This document shows positions 34,335 through 42,714 of a stretch of 64,000 nucleotides of DNA, piece by piece. The translations under genes were made by a program, and so were the position numbers. The stretch lies in assembly GCF_004745485.1 (NCBI RefSeq), contig NZ_RHFG01000006.1, forward strand, positions 1 through 64,000, written 5' to 3'. This DNA is from Brevibacterium sp. S22 (GTDB taxonomy: Bacteria; Actinomycetota; Actinomycetes; Actinomycetales; Brevibacteriaceae). The notes under the pieces were generated by a model. It ran no database searches, was not told the origin of the DNA, and saw nothing but the letters and a program-made list of their open reading frames with translations. Numbering within the stretch: the first letter of the stretch is position 1; every line of letters begins with the position of its first letter.

Positions 34335-35199
34335 TCAGCCTTCGTCCGACCGATAGATCGAGATGAGTTCCTGCCCGTCGCCGGTCCAGCGCAGGTAGCC
34401 CCCGTTCCTGCCGTATTCGCCGCCTTCGACGGTCACGGTGATCACCGGCTCCACAACCGGTTCGCCGCCCCCGTCCTGCCCGCGCGGTCCGCGCTCGACG
34501 CTCAGCTCGACCCTGCCGATCGTCGGACCGCCGAGCTCCTTCTGCGCCGCCTGCGACATCGCCGGGATGAGGTCGACAGCGAACTCGTCGAGCGTGAAGA
34601 GGTCGGTGTCCTTCGAGAGATGACCGGCATCGGCGATCCTGAGGTCCCCTTCCCCGTAGTCGGTGAGGCTGTCGACCCCGCTCGAGGTCTTCAGGCTGCG
34701 GGCCCTGGCTTCGAACACATCCGGGCCGATGGATACCTGTGTGAAATGGGTGTACCCCTTGTCCTCGATGTTCTTGAGCACGGCTTCGAGGGCAGCGGGG
34801 TCGTCGATGAAATCGGCTGCGGGCTCCGCCGGATCCGCGGACTCCGCATCGGCTCGGCCCCCGCCGAAGAGTTCGCCGAGTCCGCCGGCGACGACGAATC
34901 CGAGGGCCGCAGCGCCTCCTGCCAGCAGCAGTCGCCGGTTGAGTTTCGGGGAGTCCTTCTGTCCCTTCCGCCGCTGACGTCTGATCGCCTCGGCGCGGGT
35001 GAGGGTGGTCGGGAAATTCGACCTCGGGTCGGGGAAGATCCTCGAGCGCCTTCTGCAGATCCGAGGCGCGACTGCCGGTCTCGATGAGAGTGGAGCGACG
35101 CTCGAACTCCTCATCGTCGATGCGTCCATCGGCAAAGGCGTTCGACAAAGCAGTGCGGAAGGCATCACGTTCGACGAATGAGGGGCGCATTTCAGACAC
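34335..35199 (-). pseudogene. DUF1707 membrane protein gene with a one-base frameshift
   Basis: The first 60 or so codons from ATG 35199 (MSEMRPSFVERDAFRTALSN) give a DUF1707 domain ending KALEDLPRP. The membrane helix (LLLAGGAAALGFVVAGGLG) and exported domain, which ends ISIYRSDEG, are in another frame. Removing one G from the GGGG run at 35031-35034 joins them smoothly as EDLPDPRSNFPTTLTRAEAI. The rest is intact with no other stops. It is therefore a single-base event: a sequencing error, a fresh mutation or slippage. Layout matches the paralogue downstream. Confidence 0.8.
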
Positions 35200-35364
35200 G
35201 ACCCCATGATGCCACCGATGTAGTCGCGGGAAGCATCCGGCTCCCGCCGCGTGACGCCCGTCAGCCCCGAGTCCCTCTCATCCGCACCCCCGAACCCCAC
35301 ACCCATCCACACGCCCGCGGACCCGTCGGCCCGGCATCCGCTGCACCGACTAGACTTGCGTCCC

Positions 35365-36243
35365 ATGGGAAAGAAGTCGAAGCGCTCCAAGGAAGAACTC
35401 ATCGCCAAACGCCTCGCCAGGGCGCAGGCCACGGCATTCGTCGCACGTCCGTTCGCGGACCTGCCGTTCGAGGCCGACCTCATCTGCCTGCGCGAACTCG
35501 TGCCCGCGGCCACCGCGACCGCGAAGCTGAATGAGGAGTACGGCGGCCACGAGGTGACCATTGCGTCCCTGCTGCCCGCCGCGTGGCAGGCCTGGCGCCG
35601 CGACGACGGTGAGATCATGGCCGGAATGCAGGTGCCCGTGTCCTCGACCGACGCCTCCCGCGATGTCGCCCGCGGCATACTCGCCGCCGTCGACGCCGAA
35701 CCCGGCACGTCGATCGAAGCGACGACCGAACCCGGTGAGGGTCCGCGTCTGCAGGACATCCTCGACACTTCGCACCCGTTCGAGGTCCGCGTGCTCGAGA
35801 ACTTCGACTACTGGGCCCTGCCCGAGGCCGAGAACGACCCCGAGGTCGGCGCCGCCCTCCAGCAGGCCAACGACTCCGTGGCCCCGACCGAGAAGCTCGC
35901 CTCCGTCGACTCCGCCTACTGGACCGAGATGTCGGGCCGCACGTACGTGCGCTGGGCCCGTTCCGAAGGTGAGGACCGCATCGTCGACGCGATGGCCCGC
36001 CTGCAGGCCGAGAACGCCAACGACCTCGGCGGCATCGGCACCTTCCTCGGCTACTTCCGCGCACACGGGATCATCGTCCCCGCCTGGGAGCTCGAGTTCG
36101 GCACTCAGGTCGACGACGTCGAGGAGCCCATCGCCGCGTTCGGCAAGCGCATGGACGAAGCGCTGAACACGACCGAGCCGATGAGCACCGAGGCCCGCCG
36201 CGTCCGCTCGGGCATCGTGTCCCGCCAGCTGACCATCCACTGA
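35365..36243 (+). CDS. DUF5926 family protein
   Basis: This 292-residue protein of actinobacterial family DUF5926 starts MGKKSKRSKEELIAKRLARA and contains RPFADLPFEADLICLRELVP and YVRWARSEGEDRIVDAMARL. Family function is unknown. A TAGACT hexamer (35351-35356) lies eight bases before the ATG and there is no ribosome site, indicating a leaderless transcript. The Lys/Arg-rich N-terminus suggests nucleic-acid or ribosome association, which is speculative. Confidence 0.88.
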   Translation: MGKKSKRSKEELIAKRLARAQATAFVARPFADLPFEADLICLRELVPAATATAKLNEEYGGHEVTIASLLPAAWQAWRRDDGEIMAGMQVPVSSTDASRDVARGILAAVDAEPGTSIEATTEPGEGPRLQDILDTSHPFEVRVLENFDYWALPEAENDPEVGAALQQANDSVAPTEKLASVDSAYWTEMSGRTYVRWARSEGEDRIVDAMARLQAENANDLGGIGTFLGYFRAHGIIVPAWELEFGTQVDDVEEPIAAFGKRMDEALNTTEPMSTEARRVRSGIVSRQLTIH

Positions 36244-36329
36244 CATCCGCCGCCCCGCCGGCGGGGTTGGGCACGGAATCGTCGGTGCCCGGCCCCGCCT
36301 CGGTGCCGGTGACGGACAGGAGAACCCCC

Positions 36330-37088
36330 ATGAGCGCACAGCCGCACCCTGCCCCCGAGGCGGTCGCCGCCGTCATCCCCGCGATGAACGAAGCCGACCG
36401 GATCGCTGCCACCGTGATCGCGGCCAAGCAGATCCCCGGCGTCGACATGGTCCTCGTCGTCGACGATGGGTCGCACGATGACACGGGAACCCTCGCTCGT
36501 CGGGCCGGCGCCGAGGTGATCACCCACCCGAAGAACAAGGGCAAGGCAGCGGCCATGATGACCGGGGCGTTCGCTCTGCGCAATCGGGAGATCTCCGACG
36601 CCGACCCGGGCGTAGAACCGCACCACCGGGCGCTGCTGTTCATCGACGGCGACCTTGAGGACTCCGCCGTGAACACCGCTCCCCTGGCCGCTCCCGTACT
36701 GGCAGGCGAGGCGGACATGACGATCGCGATCCTGCCTGCTCAGAAACGCAAGGGCGGGGGCTTCGGCTTCGTGGTGGGATTGGCGAAGAAGGGCATCGCC
36801 GAACTCTCCGGATTCGAGGCCACCCAGCCCCTGTCGGGAATGCGCTGTCTGTCACGGGAGGCCTTCGACGCGGCCCTGCCCTTCGCCGCCGGATGGGGTG
36901 TCGAGGCGGCCATGACCATCGACGTCGTCAACGCCGGACTGCGCGTGGCCGAGGTCGAATGCGACCTCCACCACCGGGTCACCGGCCGCGACCTCAAGGC
37001 GCAGCTGCACCGCGCCGCCCAATACCGCGACGTCGCCCGCGCAATCCTCGTCCGCCGCGTGCGCGCGAAGAAGGAGACCGGCAAGTGA
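36330..37088 (+). CDS. Family 2 glycosyltransferase
   Basis: This 252-residue soluble GT-A enzyme begins MSAQPHPAPEAVAAVIPAMN. It shows VLVVDDGSHDDT (nucleotide-sugar site), HPKNKGKAAAMMTGAF and the metal-binding LFIDGDLEDS. There are no membrane helices, so the acceptor is probably soluble or the enzyme is peripherally bound. GGAG precedes the ATG. The stop overlaps the pheA start by four bases, but a functional link with phenylalanine synthesis is not evident. Confidence 0.88.
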   Translation: MSAQPHPAPEAVAAVIPAMNEADRIAATVIAAKQIPGVDMVLVVDDGSHDDTGTLARRAGAEVITHPKNKGKAAAMMTGAFALRNREISDADPGVEPHHRALLFIDGDLEDSAVNTAPLAAPVLAGEADMTIAILPAQKRKGGGFGFVVGLAKKGIAELSGFEATQPLSGMRCLSREAFDAALPFAAGWGVEAAMTIDVVNAGLRVAEVECDLHHRVTGRDLKAQLHRAAQYRDVARAILVRRVRAKKETGK

Positions 37089-38023
37089 GTCTGAACCGTT
37101 TCGCCTATCTCGGCCCCGAGGCCACCTTCACCGAGGCGGCCCTGCTCAGCTTCCTCGACTCCCGGAACCTACGCGACGGCGCATCCACGCACCCGATGCG
37201 CAATGCCGCCGCCGCACTCGACTCGGTGCTCGAGGGCGACTGCGATGCCGCCGTCGTGCCGATCGAGAACTCCCTCGAAGGCGGAGTCCCGGCCACGATC
37301 GATGCTCTGACCGAACACGGACGTCTCCAGATCATCGCCGAGGTGGTCGTGCCCGTCCGCTTCGTCCTCGCGGTGAAGCCCGGGACGACGAGGGAGGAGA
37401 TCACCACATTCGGCTCCCATCCGCACGGTGAGGCACAGGTGCGGGCGTTCATGAACGAGAACTTCCCCGAAGCCGTCTACCTGCCGACCTCCTCGACCGC
37501 TGCGGCCGCCCGGGATCTGGCCAATGACGCCGGTGACCATGTGGCCGCAGTCTGCCCGGCCCTGGCCGCGCAGCGTTACGGACTCGACGTCGTCGCCGAG
37601 GACATCGGCGACCGCCAGGATGCTGTGACCCGCTTCGTCGTCGTCACCCGACCGGGTCCGCTGCCCACACCGACCGGCGCGGACAAGACGACCATCGTCG
37701 CGGCCCTGCGTTCGGACCGAGCGGGTTCACTGCTCGAACTGCTCGAACAGTTCTCCAGCCGCGGGGTCAATATGTCCCGCATCGAATCTCGACCGACCGG
37801 CGACGGACTGGGTCTCTATCAGTTCTCGATCGACCTGCTCGGACACATCCATGAGGCCCGGATGGCCGAGGCTCTGCAGGGCGTGCATCGGGCGGCGCTC
37901 AAACTGCACTTCCTCGGCAGCTACCCGAGCTCCGATGGTGCCGTGGTGCCGATCGATCCGACGACGTCCGACGAGTCCTTCACCGCCGCCGCCGACTGGC
38001 TGGAATCCACGCTGGGCGGCTGA
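37085..38023 (+). CDS. pheA: Prephenate dehydratase
   Basis: This 312-residue enzyme converts prephenate to phenylpyruvate in phenylalanine synthesis. The dehydratase domain has YLGPEATFTEAAL, DAAVVPIENSLEGGV and the catalytic-motif region DRQDAVTRFVVV. The C-terminal ACT domain has the SLLELLEQFSSRGVNMSRIE and ESRPTGDGLGLYQFSIDLLG segments, for phenylalanine feedback. The GTG start overlaps the glycosyltransferase stop (GTGA). Confidence 0.95.
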   Translation: MSLNRFAYLGPEATFTEAALLSFLDSRNLRDGASTHPMRNAAAALDSVLEGDCDAAVVPIENSLEGGVPATIDALTEHGRLQIIAEVVVPVRFVLAVKPGTTREEITTFGSHPHGEAQVRAFMNENFPEAVYLPTSSTAAAARDLANDAGDHVAAVCPALAAQRYGLDVVAEDIGDRQDAVTRFVVVTRPGPLPTPTGADKTTIVAALRSDRAGSLLELLEQFSSRGVNMSRIESRPTGDGLGLYQFSIDLLGHIHEARMAEALQGVHRAALKLHFLGSYPSSDGAVVPIDPTTSDESFTAAADWLESTLGG

Positions 38024-38092
38024 TTGCCTCCCTCACCGGGAGAGTCTGCGATACTGATTCCTACTGGCAAGTAAGCGACAGAGGAGTCGACG

Positions 38093-39949
38093 ATGAGTTC
38101 TTTCGGCAGCACAGGCCCAGACAGCCGCACATCGCCCGATGCGATCATCGTCGGTGCCGGACTCGCCGGACTCGTCGCCGCTCATGAGCTCACTCTGGCC
38201 GGCAAGCGCGTGCTCATCCTCGACCAGGAGAACCGGGCCAACCTCGGCGGACAGGCGTTCTGGTCCCTCGGCGGACTCTTCCTCATCGACTCCCCCGAAC
38301 AGCGGCGGCTGCGCATCCACGATTCGCTCGAACTCGCACGAAGCGACTGGGCCACCTCGGCCGGCTTCGACCGGGAGGATGATCACTGGCCGAGGAAATG
38401 GGCCGAGGCCTACCTCGAGTTCGCCGCCGGGGAGAAACGTCGGTACCTGCGTGACCTGGGCCTGCGCCTGACCCCGATCGTCGGCTGGGCCGAACGGGGA
38501 GGGTCCGGGGCGGGCGAACACGGCAATTCCGTGCCCCGTTTCCACCTCACCTGGGGCACCGGCCCCGAGGTGGTCCGGGTCTTCCGCGAGCCCGTCGAAG
38601 CCGCCGAGGATGCCGGCCTCGTTGAGTTCGGCTTCCGTCACTGCGTGGACGAACTCATCACCGAAGGCGGTGCCGTCGTCGGCGTCCGAGGGCGCGTGCT
38701 CGCGCCCTCCCCCACGGCGCGTGGGGTGGAGTCGAACTGCGACGAAGTCGCCGACTTCGAGCACCGCGCACCCGCCGTCATCGTCACCACCGGCGGGATC
38801 GGACACAATTTCGACCTCATGGAGAAGTATTGGCCGGTCGACCGCCTCGGCGAGTTCCCGGATACGATGCTCGCCGGTGTACCCGCCCATGTGGACGGAC
38901 GGATGCTGCAGGTCGCCGAGGATGCGGGGGCGAGCCTCATCAACCGGGACCGTATCTGGGCGTATACGGAGGGCATCGAGAACTGGAATCCGATCTGGCC
39001 GGGGCATGGGATCCGCATCATTCCGGGGCCGTCGTCGATGTGGTTCGATGCCGAGGGCAACCGCTTCCCGGCGCCGAACTATCCGGGTTTCGACACGAAC
39101 CGGACGATGAAGACGATTCTGGACACCGGGCACGACTATTCGTGGTTCGTGCTCAACGAGTCGATCATCCGCAAGGAGTTCGCGCTCTCGGGTTCGGAAC
39201 AGAACCCGGACCTCACGGAGAAGGACATCCGGATCACCCTCGACCGCGTGCGGTCCTCGGATGCTCCGGGACCGATCGAAGCATTCAAGAAGTACGGTTC
39301 GGATTTCGTTGTAGCCGATTCATCCGAAGAACTCGTGACGGGGATGAACGAACGCTCCCGCGGACCTGTCATCGACCACGACCGGCTGGTCGAACAGATC
39401 GTTCAGCGGGACCGGCAGACCGAGCACGCCTATTCGAAGGACGCGCAGGTCCAAGCGATCCACAATGCGCGGGCCTACCTCGGCGATAAGATCGTGCGGG
39501 CCGTGAAACCACACAAGATCCTCGACCCGGACCACGGGCCGCTCATCGCGGTGCGGCTGAGCCTGCTCTCACGCAAGACACTCGGCGGGCTGGAGACGAA
39601 CCTCGACGGGCAGGTCATTGCGGGCCGAGGCTCCGCCGGCGACGCGGACGGTGCGAGTGATTCGCGTGGCAGCGACGCGCCTGCGGGCGATGCACGTGCG
39701 GGCGGTCGCCGTGCCGGTGGCGGCACACCGATTCCCGGTCTCTATGCTGCCGGCGAAGTCACGGGCTTCGGCGGTGGCGGCATGCACGGGTACAACGCGC
39801 TCGAAGGAACGTTCCTCGGCGGGTGCATCTTCTCAGGCCTGCGCGCCGGGCGTGCGGTCGCAGCCGGTGAAGGATCGACGGGATCTGACGGGACAGCCGA
39901 GTCAGACGGACGCGGGACGGCCGCACGCGGAACGAGAGGAGAAGCGTGA
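38093..39949 (+). CDS. FAD-binding dehydrogenase (fumarate-reductase/KsdD-like)
   Basis: This 618-residue flavoprotein has the N-terminal dinucleotide motif AIIVGAGLAGLVAAHELTLA and NLGGQAFWSLGGLF, the TTGGIGHNFDLMEKYWP segment, and a C-terminal FAD-binding GLYAAGEVTGFGGGGMHGYN. It belongs with putative FAD-binding dehydrogenases of actinobacteria related to fumarate reductases and ketosteroid dehydrogenases. Between about residues 520 and 545 a Gly/Ala/Asp/Ser/Arg low-complexity insert interrupts the C-terminal FAD domain, and the C-terminus is also low complexity. AGAGGAG lies upstream. It overlaps the SDR gene by four bases, suggesting joint oxidation steps. Confidence 0.88.
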   Translation: MSSFGSTGPDSRTSPDAIIVGAGLAGLVAAHELTLAGKRVLILDQENRANLGGQAFWSLGGLFLIDSPEQRRLRIHDSLELARSDWATSAGFDREDDHWPRKWAEAYLEFAAGEKRRYLRDLGLRLTPIVGWAERGGSGAGEHGNSVPRFHLTWGTGPEVVRVFREPVEAAEDAGLVEFGFRHCVDELITEGGAVVGVRGRVLAPSPTARGVESNCDEVADFEHRAPAVIVTTGGIGHNFDLMEKYWPVDRLGEFPDTMLAGVPAHVDGRMLQVAEDAGASLINRDRIWAYTEGIENWNPIWPGHGIRIIPGPSSMWFDAEGNRFPAPNYPGFDTNRTMKTILDTGHDYSWFVLNESIIRKEFALSGSEQNPDLTEKDIRITLDRVRSSDAPGPIEAFKKYGSDFVVADSSEELVTGMNERSRGPVIDHDRLVEQIVQRDRQTEHAYSKDAQVQAIHNARAYLGDKIVRAVKPHKILDPDHGPLIAVRLSLLSRKTLGGLETNLDGQVIAGRGSAGDADGASDSRGSDAPAGDARAGGRRAGGGTPIPGLYAAGEVTGFGGGGMHGYNALEGTFLGGCIFSGLRAGRAVAAGEGSTGSDGTAESDGRGTAARGTRGEA

Positions 39950-40782
39950 GCACCGCGCAGGCAGATCTCACCGTCCTCGTCACCGGGGGCACCTCTGGAA
40001 TCGGCAAAGCCGTCGCCGAGAAGCTGGCCGCGAAGGGGTGCATGGTGCTGGCGACCAGTCGGAATCCCGACCGCCTCACACCTGCCGACCGCATCCCCAG
40101 TGTCCGCTACCTGCGACTCGACCTGGCCGATCCGCGCGGCCCGGAGGCACTGGCCGAAGAGCTGGATGAACTGGGCGTGCTCGATGACATCGATGTGCTC
40201 GTCAACAATGCCGGAGAGAGCCAGTCAGGTCCCTTCGAAGAGCTTCCGGCCGAGGCGATCGAACGCCTGTTCCGCACGAACGTGTTCGGACCCGTTCGGC
40301 TGAGCCAGCTCGTGCTGCCCGGAATGCGGAATCGTCGACAGGGACGCATCATCATGGTCGGGTCGATGCTCGCGAGTTTCCCCCTGGCACACCGCAGCTC
40401 GTATTCGGCGGCGAAGGCGGCTCTGCGCGCCTTCGCCACGGCCGCCCGACAGGAGCTCTCCCCCTTCGGGGTGTGGGTGAGCACCGTCGAACCGGGATCG
40501 ATCGCCACCGGCATCGGCCTGCGCCGGACGAAATACCTCGACGAAGGGTCGCCCTATACGGCGGACGTCACGACGATGCTCGAGCATCTCGATGCCAATG
40601 AACGTGGCGGCATTCCGGCGGAGAAGGTCGCTTCCACGATCGTCGATGCCATCGTCGCGCCCAGGCCGCGGGAGTTCTATGCCGTCGGCAGCCGGGCCCC
40701 GCTGCCGTTCCTGCTTAAGCGCGTCCTACCGAGGTCGCTGATGTCGAAGATCGTCGCCGCCCAACACGGCCTGAAGCGCTGA
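39946..40782 (+). CDS. SDR family oxidoreductase
   Basis: This 278-residue classical short-chain dehydrogenase has TGGTSGIG near residue 14, NNAG, a serine in IIMVGSMLASF and YSAAK. The C-terminal tail (LPFLLKRVLPRSLMSKIV) is hydrophobic and basic, and may be membrane-associated. The GTG start overlaps the flavin dehydrogenase stop. The pair could act on a hydroxyl/keto lipid or steroid-like substrate; the substrate is not readable from sequence. Confidence 0.9.
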   Translation: MSTAQADLTVLVTGGTSGIGKAVAEKLAAKGCMVLATSRNPDRLTPADRIPSVRYLRLDLADPRGPEALAEELDELGVLDDIDVLVNNAGESQSGPFEELPAEAIERLFRTNVFGPVRLSQLVLPGMRNRRQGRIIMVGSMLASFPLAHRSSYSAAKAALRAFATAARQELSPFGVWVSTVEPGSIATGIGLRRTKYLDEGSPYTADVTTMLEHLDANERGGIPAEKVASTIVDAIVAPRPREFYAVGSRAPLPFLLKRVLPRSLMSKIVAAQHGLKR

Positions 40783-40810
40783 GCGGCAGGGCCGCCCGAC
40801 GCCGAGGTGA

Positions 40811-40876
40811 GCCCTGACCGCCTACCCTGCTGGAACCAGGGCTCCTGCTGGAACTGGACCCTACTGGAACCGGGAG
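40811..40876. repeat. Short imperfect direct repeats at the epimerase 3' end
   Basis: CTGCTGGAAC occurs at about 40827 and 40850 and CTACTGGAAC at about 40862, the last forming the epimerase gene's final codons and stop on the minus strand. The same 3'-end sequence is therefore repeated downstream of the gene. Confidence 0.4.
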
Positions 40877-41793
40877 GGGATGAGATGCTGGGTCGTCGAG
40901 ATCCCGAGCACCCGCTGCTGCCGCGTCAGGTTATAAGTCCGATCGGACTGCAGGTACGTGACGAGGAACAGCTTCGCCCGGTTCCCGCGCTTGAACATGC
41001 TCTTGATCTTCAGGCCGAGCTTCGCCGACACCAGCGCCTTGTCCTTCGCGACCCCCTCGATGACGACCTGGTCATAGCCCATCCGCGCAAAGTGTGTGAC
41101 CACGGCGTCTTTGAGCCGGTACGGCATCGGGTCACCGATATTGAAAGGTCCCGCCGCCGACGGCACATCGAGGCAGGCGAGCGCGGCCCGCACCACATTG
41201 TCGACGTGGGTCAGGGTGAGTTTCTGCCGACCGCCACCGGGCAGACGCAGCACACCCTTCTTCGACAGTCTCGCGAGGAACGGCATCAGCATCGTCTCCC
41301 CCGGACCATAGACCGCCGCGGGCCGCAGGATCGCAGCATCGGGACGGATCCTCGCCACGAGCTGCTCGGCGAGAGCATGAGTGCGAGAGTACGCGTCGGA
41401 GAATTCGTTGGGATCCTTCGGCCCGGCTTCCTCCCACAGCTCGGAATGGGGTTCGGTCTCCGAATACACCGTCGTCGATGACAGGTGGACGACGCGCGCC
41501 TGCGGGAAGGCATCGAGGACATTGCGAGTGCCCGTCACCTTCACGTTGTAGAGGGCGTCATCATCGGCGCTGACCGACGCGATCCCCGCACAGTGGAAGA
41601 CCGCTGTCACGTTCTTGGCCAACGAGGCCACCGACGCAGGAGCGGGTTCCAAGATGTCCCAATGTTGGAAATTCACCCCGGGAATCTCCGGGTCTCTCCG
41701 ACACAGGGCATAGACCGTCTCATCCCGTTCGGCGAGCGCCCGTGCAATGGCACCACCGATGAAGCCGCTGGCTCCGGTCACTATCACCGCCAC
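40861..41793 (-). CDS. NAD-dependent epimerase/3-beta-HSD-like extended SDR
   Basis: This 310-residue extended short-chain dehydrogenase has cofactor motif VTGASGFIGGAIA, FHCAGIASV, VVHLSSTTVYSE and the C-terminal FNIGDPMPYRLKDAV. The catalytic YxxxK reads YSRTH, so the usual lysine is histidine. The C-terminus is basic and may contact membrane. It is probably a sterol/hopanoid or sugar-type dehydrogenase; the altered lysine makes activity uncertain. The gene lies 33 bases before the enoyl-CoA hydratase end on the same strand. Confidence 0.85.
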   Translation of the reverse strand: MAVIVTGASGFIGGAIARALAERDETVYALCRRDPEIPGVNFQHWDILEPAPASVASLAKNVTAVFHCAGIASVSADDDALYNVKVTGTRNVLDAFPQARVVHLSSTTVYSETEPHSELWEEAGPKDPNEFSDAYSRTHALAEQLVARIRPDAAILRPAAVYGPGETMLMPFLARLSKKGVLRLPGGGRQKLTLTHVDNVVRAALACLDVPSAAGPFNIGDPMPYRLKDAVVTHFARMGYDQVVIEGVAKDKALVSAKLGLKIKSMFKRGNRAKLFLVTYLQSDRTYNLTRQQRVLGISTTQHLIPSRFQ

Positions 41794-41826
41794 GACGGTC
41801 CCCTTCTCATCGTCACACCCACCGCC

Positions 41827-42606
41827 TCAGCGGCGGTGCTGCCACTGCGGTTCCCTCTTCGTCAGGAAGGCGTCGATCCCCTCCTGTGCATCAGCCGCGA
41901 CAGCGTTGTCCGCCATCACCTGGGACATCCGCGCGTAGGCATCGGTCACAGGCAGTTCCCGCTGTTCGTAGAACGCGGCCTTTCCTAGGGCAACTGTAGC
42001 CGACGAGGCGGACGCGACCTTGAGCGCCAAGTCCAAGGTGGCGGACTCCAGGTCGGCATCGGCGACGACATCGGAGACGAGACCATACTTCAGCGCGTCC
42101 GCAGCGGTCACGAAATCACCGGTCAGCAGCATCCGCATCGCCTGCTTCGCCGGCACCGCACGCGACAGCGCCACCATCGGAGTCGAACAGAACAGACCGA
42201 TCTTCACCCCGGGGGTCGCGAACCGTGCGGATTCGGCCGCGACGGCCAGATCGCATGTCGCCACGAGCTGACAGCCGGCTGCCGTGGCCACTCCCTGCAC
42301 CTGCGCGATGACCGGCTGCGGGATGCGCTGAATGAGCTGCATCAGCCGTGCACAGACATCGAAGGTGGCCTGCTGGGACTCATGATCCGCCCCGCGGATC
42401 TCGGTGAGGTCATGACCGGAGCTGAACACATGACCCGCGGTGATGAGGATGACTGCACGCACATCCGTCCGGTCGGCCACCTCGGCGAGGGTGTCGATGA
42501 GGGATTCCATCACTTCAAGCGACAGCGCGTTGCGCGTGGACGGCCGATTGATCGTCACGGACGCGACCCCGTCGTCGAGCGGCGCGAATACAATTGATTC
42601 CGACAT
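41827..42606 (-). CDS. Enoyl-CoA hydratase/isomerase family protein
   Basis: This 259-residue crotonase-fold enzyme starts MSESIVFAPLDDGVASVTIN. The oxyanion-hole regions are HVFSSGHDLTEI and VQGVATAAGCQLVATCDLAV. The first catalytic Glu position (usually in ALGGGxE) reads AAGCQ, and the second (usually GxxPE) region reads KIGLFCSTPMVALSR, so this is a non-hydratase-like variant similar to ECHDC3. The start is inside a much longer open frame; the upstream part is antisense to the antiporter gene and is rejected. Confidence 0.88.
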   Translation of the reverse strand: MSESIVFAPLDDGVASVTINRPSTRNALSLEVMESLIDTLAEVADRTDVRAVILITAGHVFSSGHDLTEIRGADHESQQATFDVCARLMQLIQRIPQPVIAQVQGVATAAGCQLVATCDLAVAAESARFATPGVKIGLFCSTPMVALSRAVPAKQAMRMLLTGDFVTAADALKYGLVSDVVADADLESATLDLALKVASASSATVALGKAAFYEQRELPVTDAYARMSQVMADNAVAADAQEGIDAFLTKREPQWQHRR

Positions 42607-42714
42607 AGCCTCATTCTGCCAAAGGTCACCGGACCCGGCGCGGAATCTGCGCCAACATTTTCCGCCCGCCTCCGGACACATCCGTCCCGGTGGGAGCGGT
42701 TCGGAGGGACTGGC

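Noticed and set aside
36251-36266. CCCCGCCGGCGGGG palindrome as a terminator
   Set aside because: No loop and no U-run; expected by chance in GC-rich DNA.
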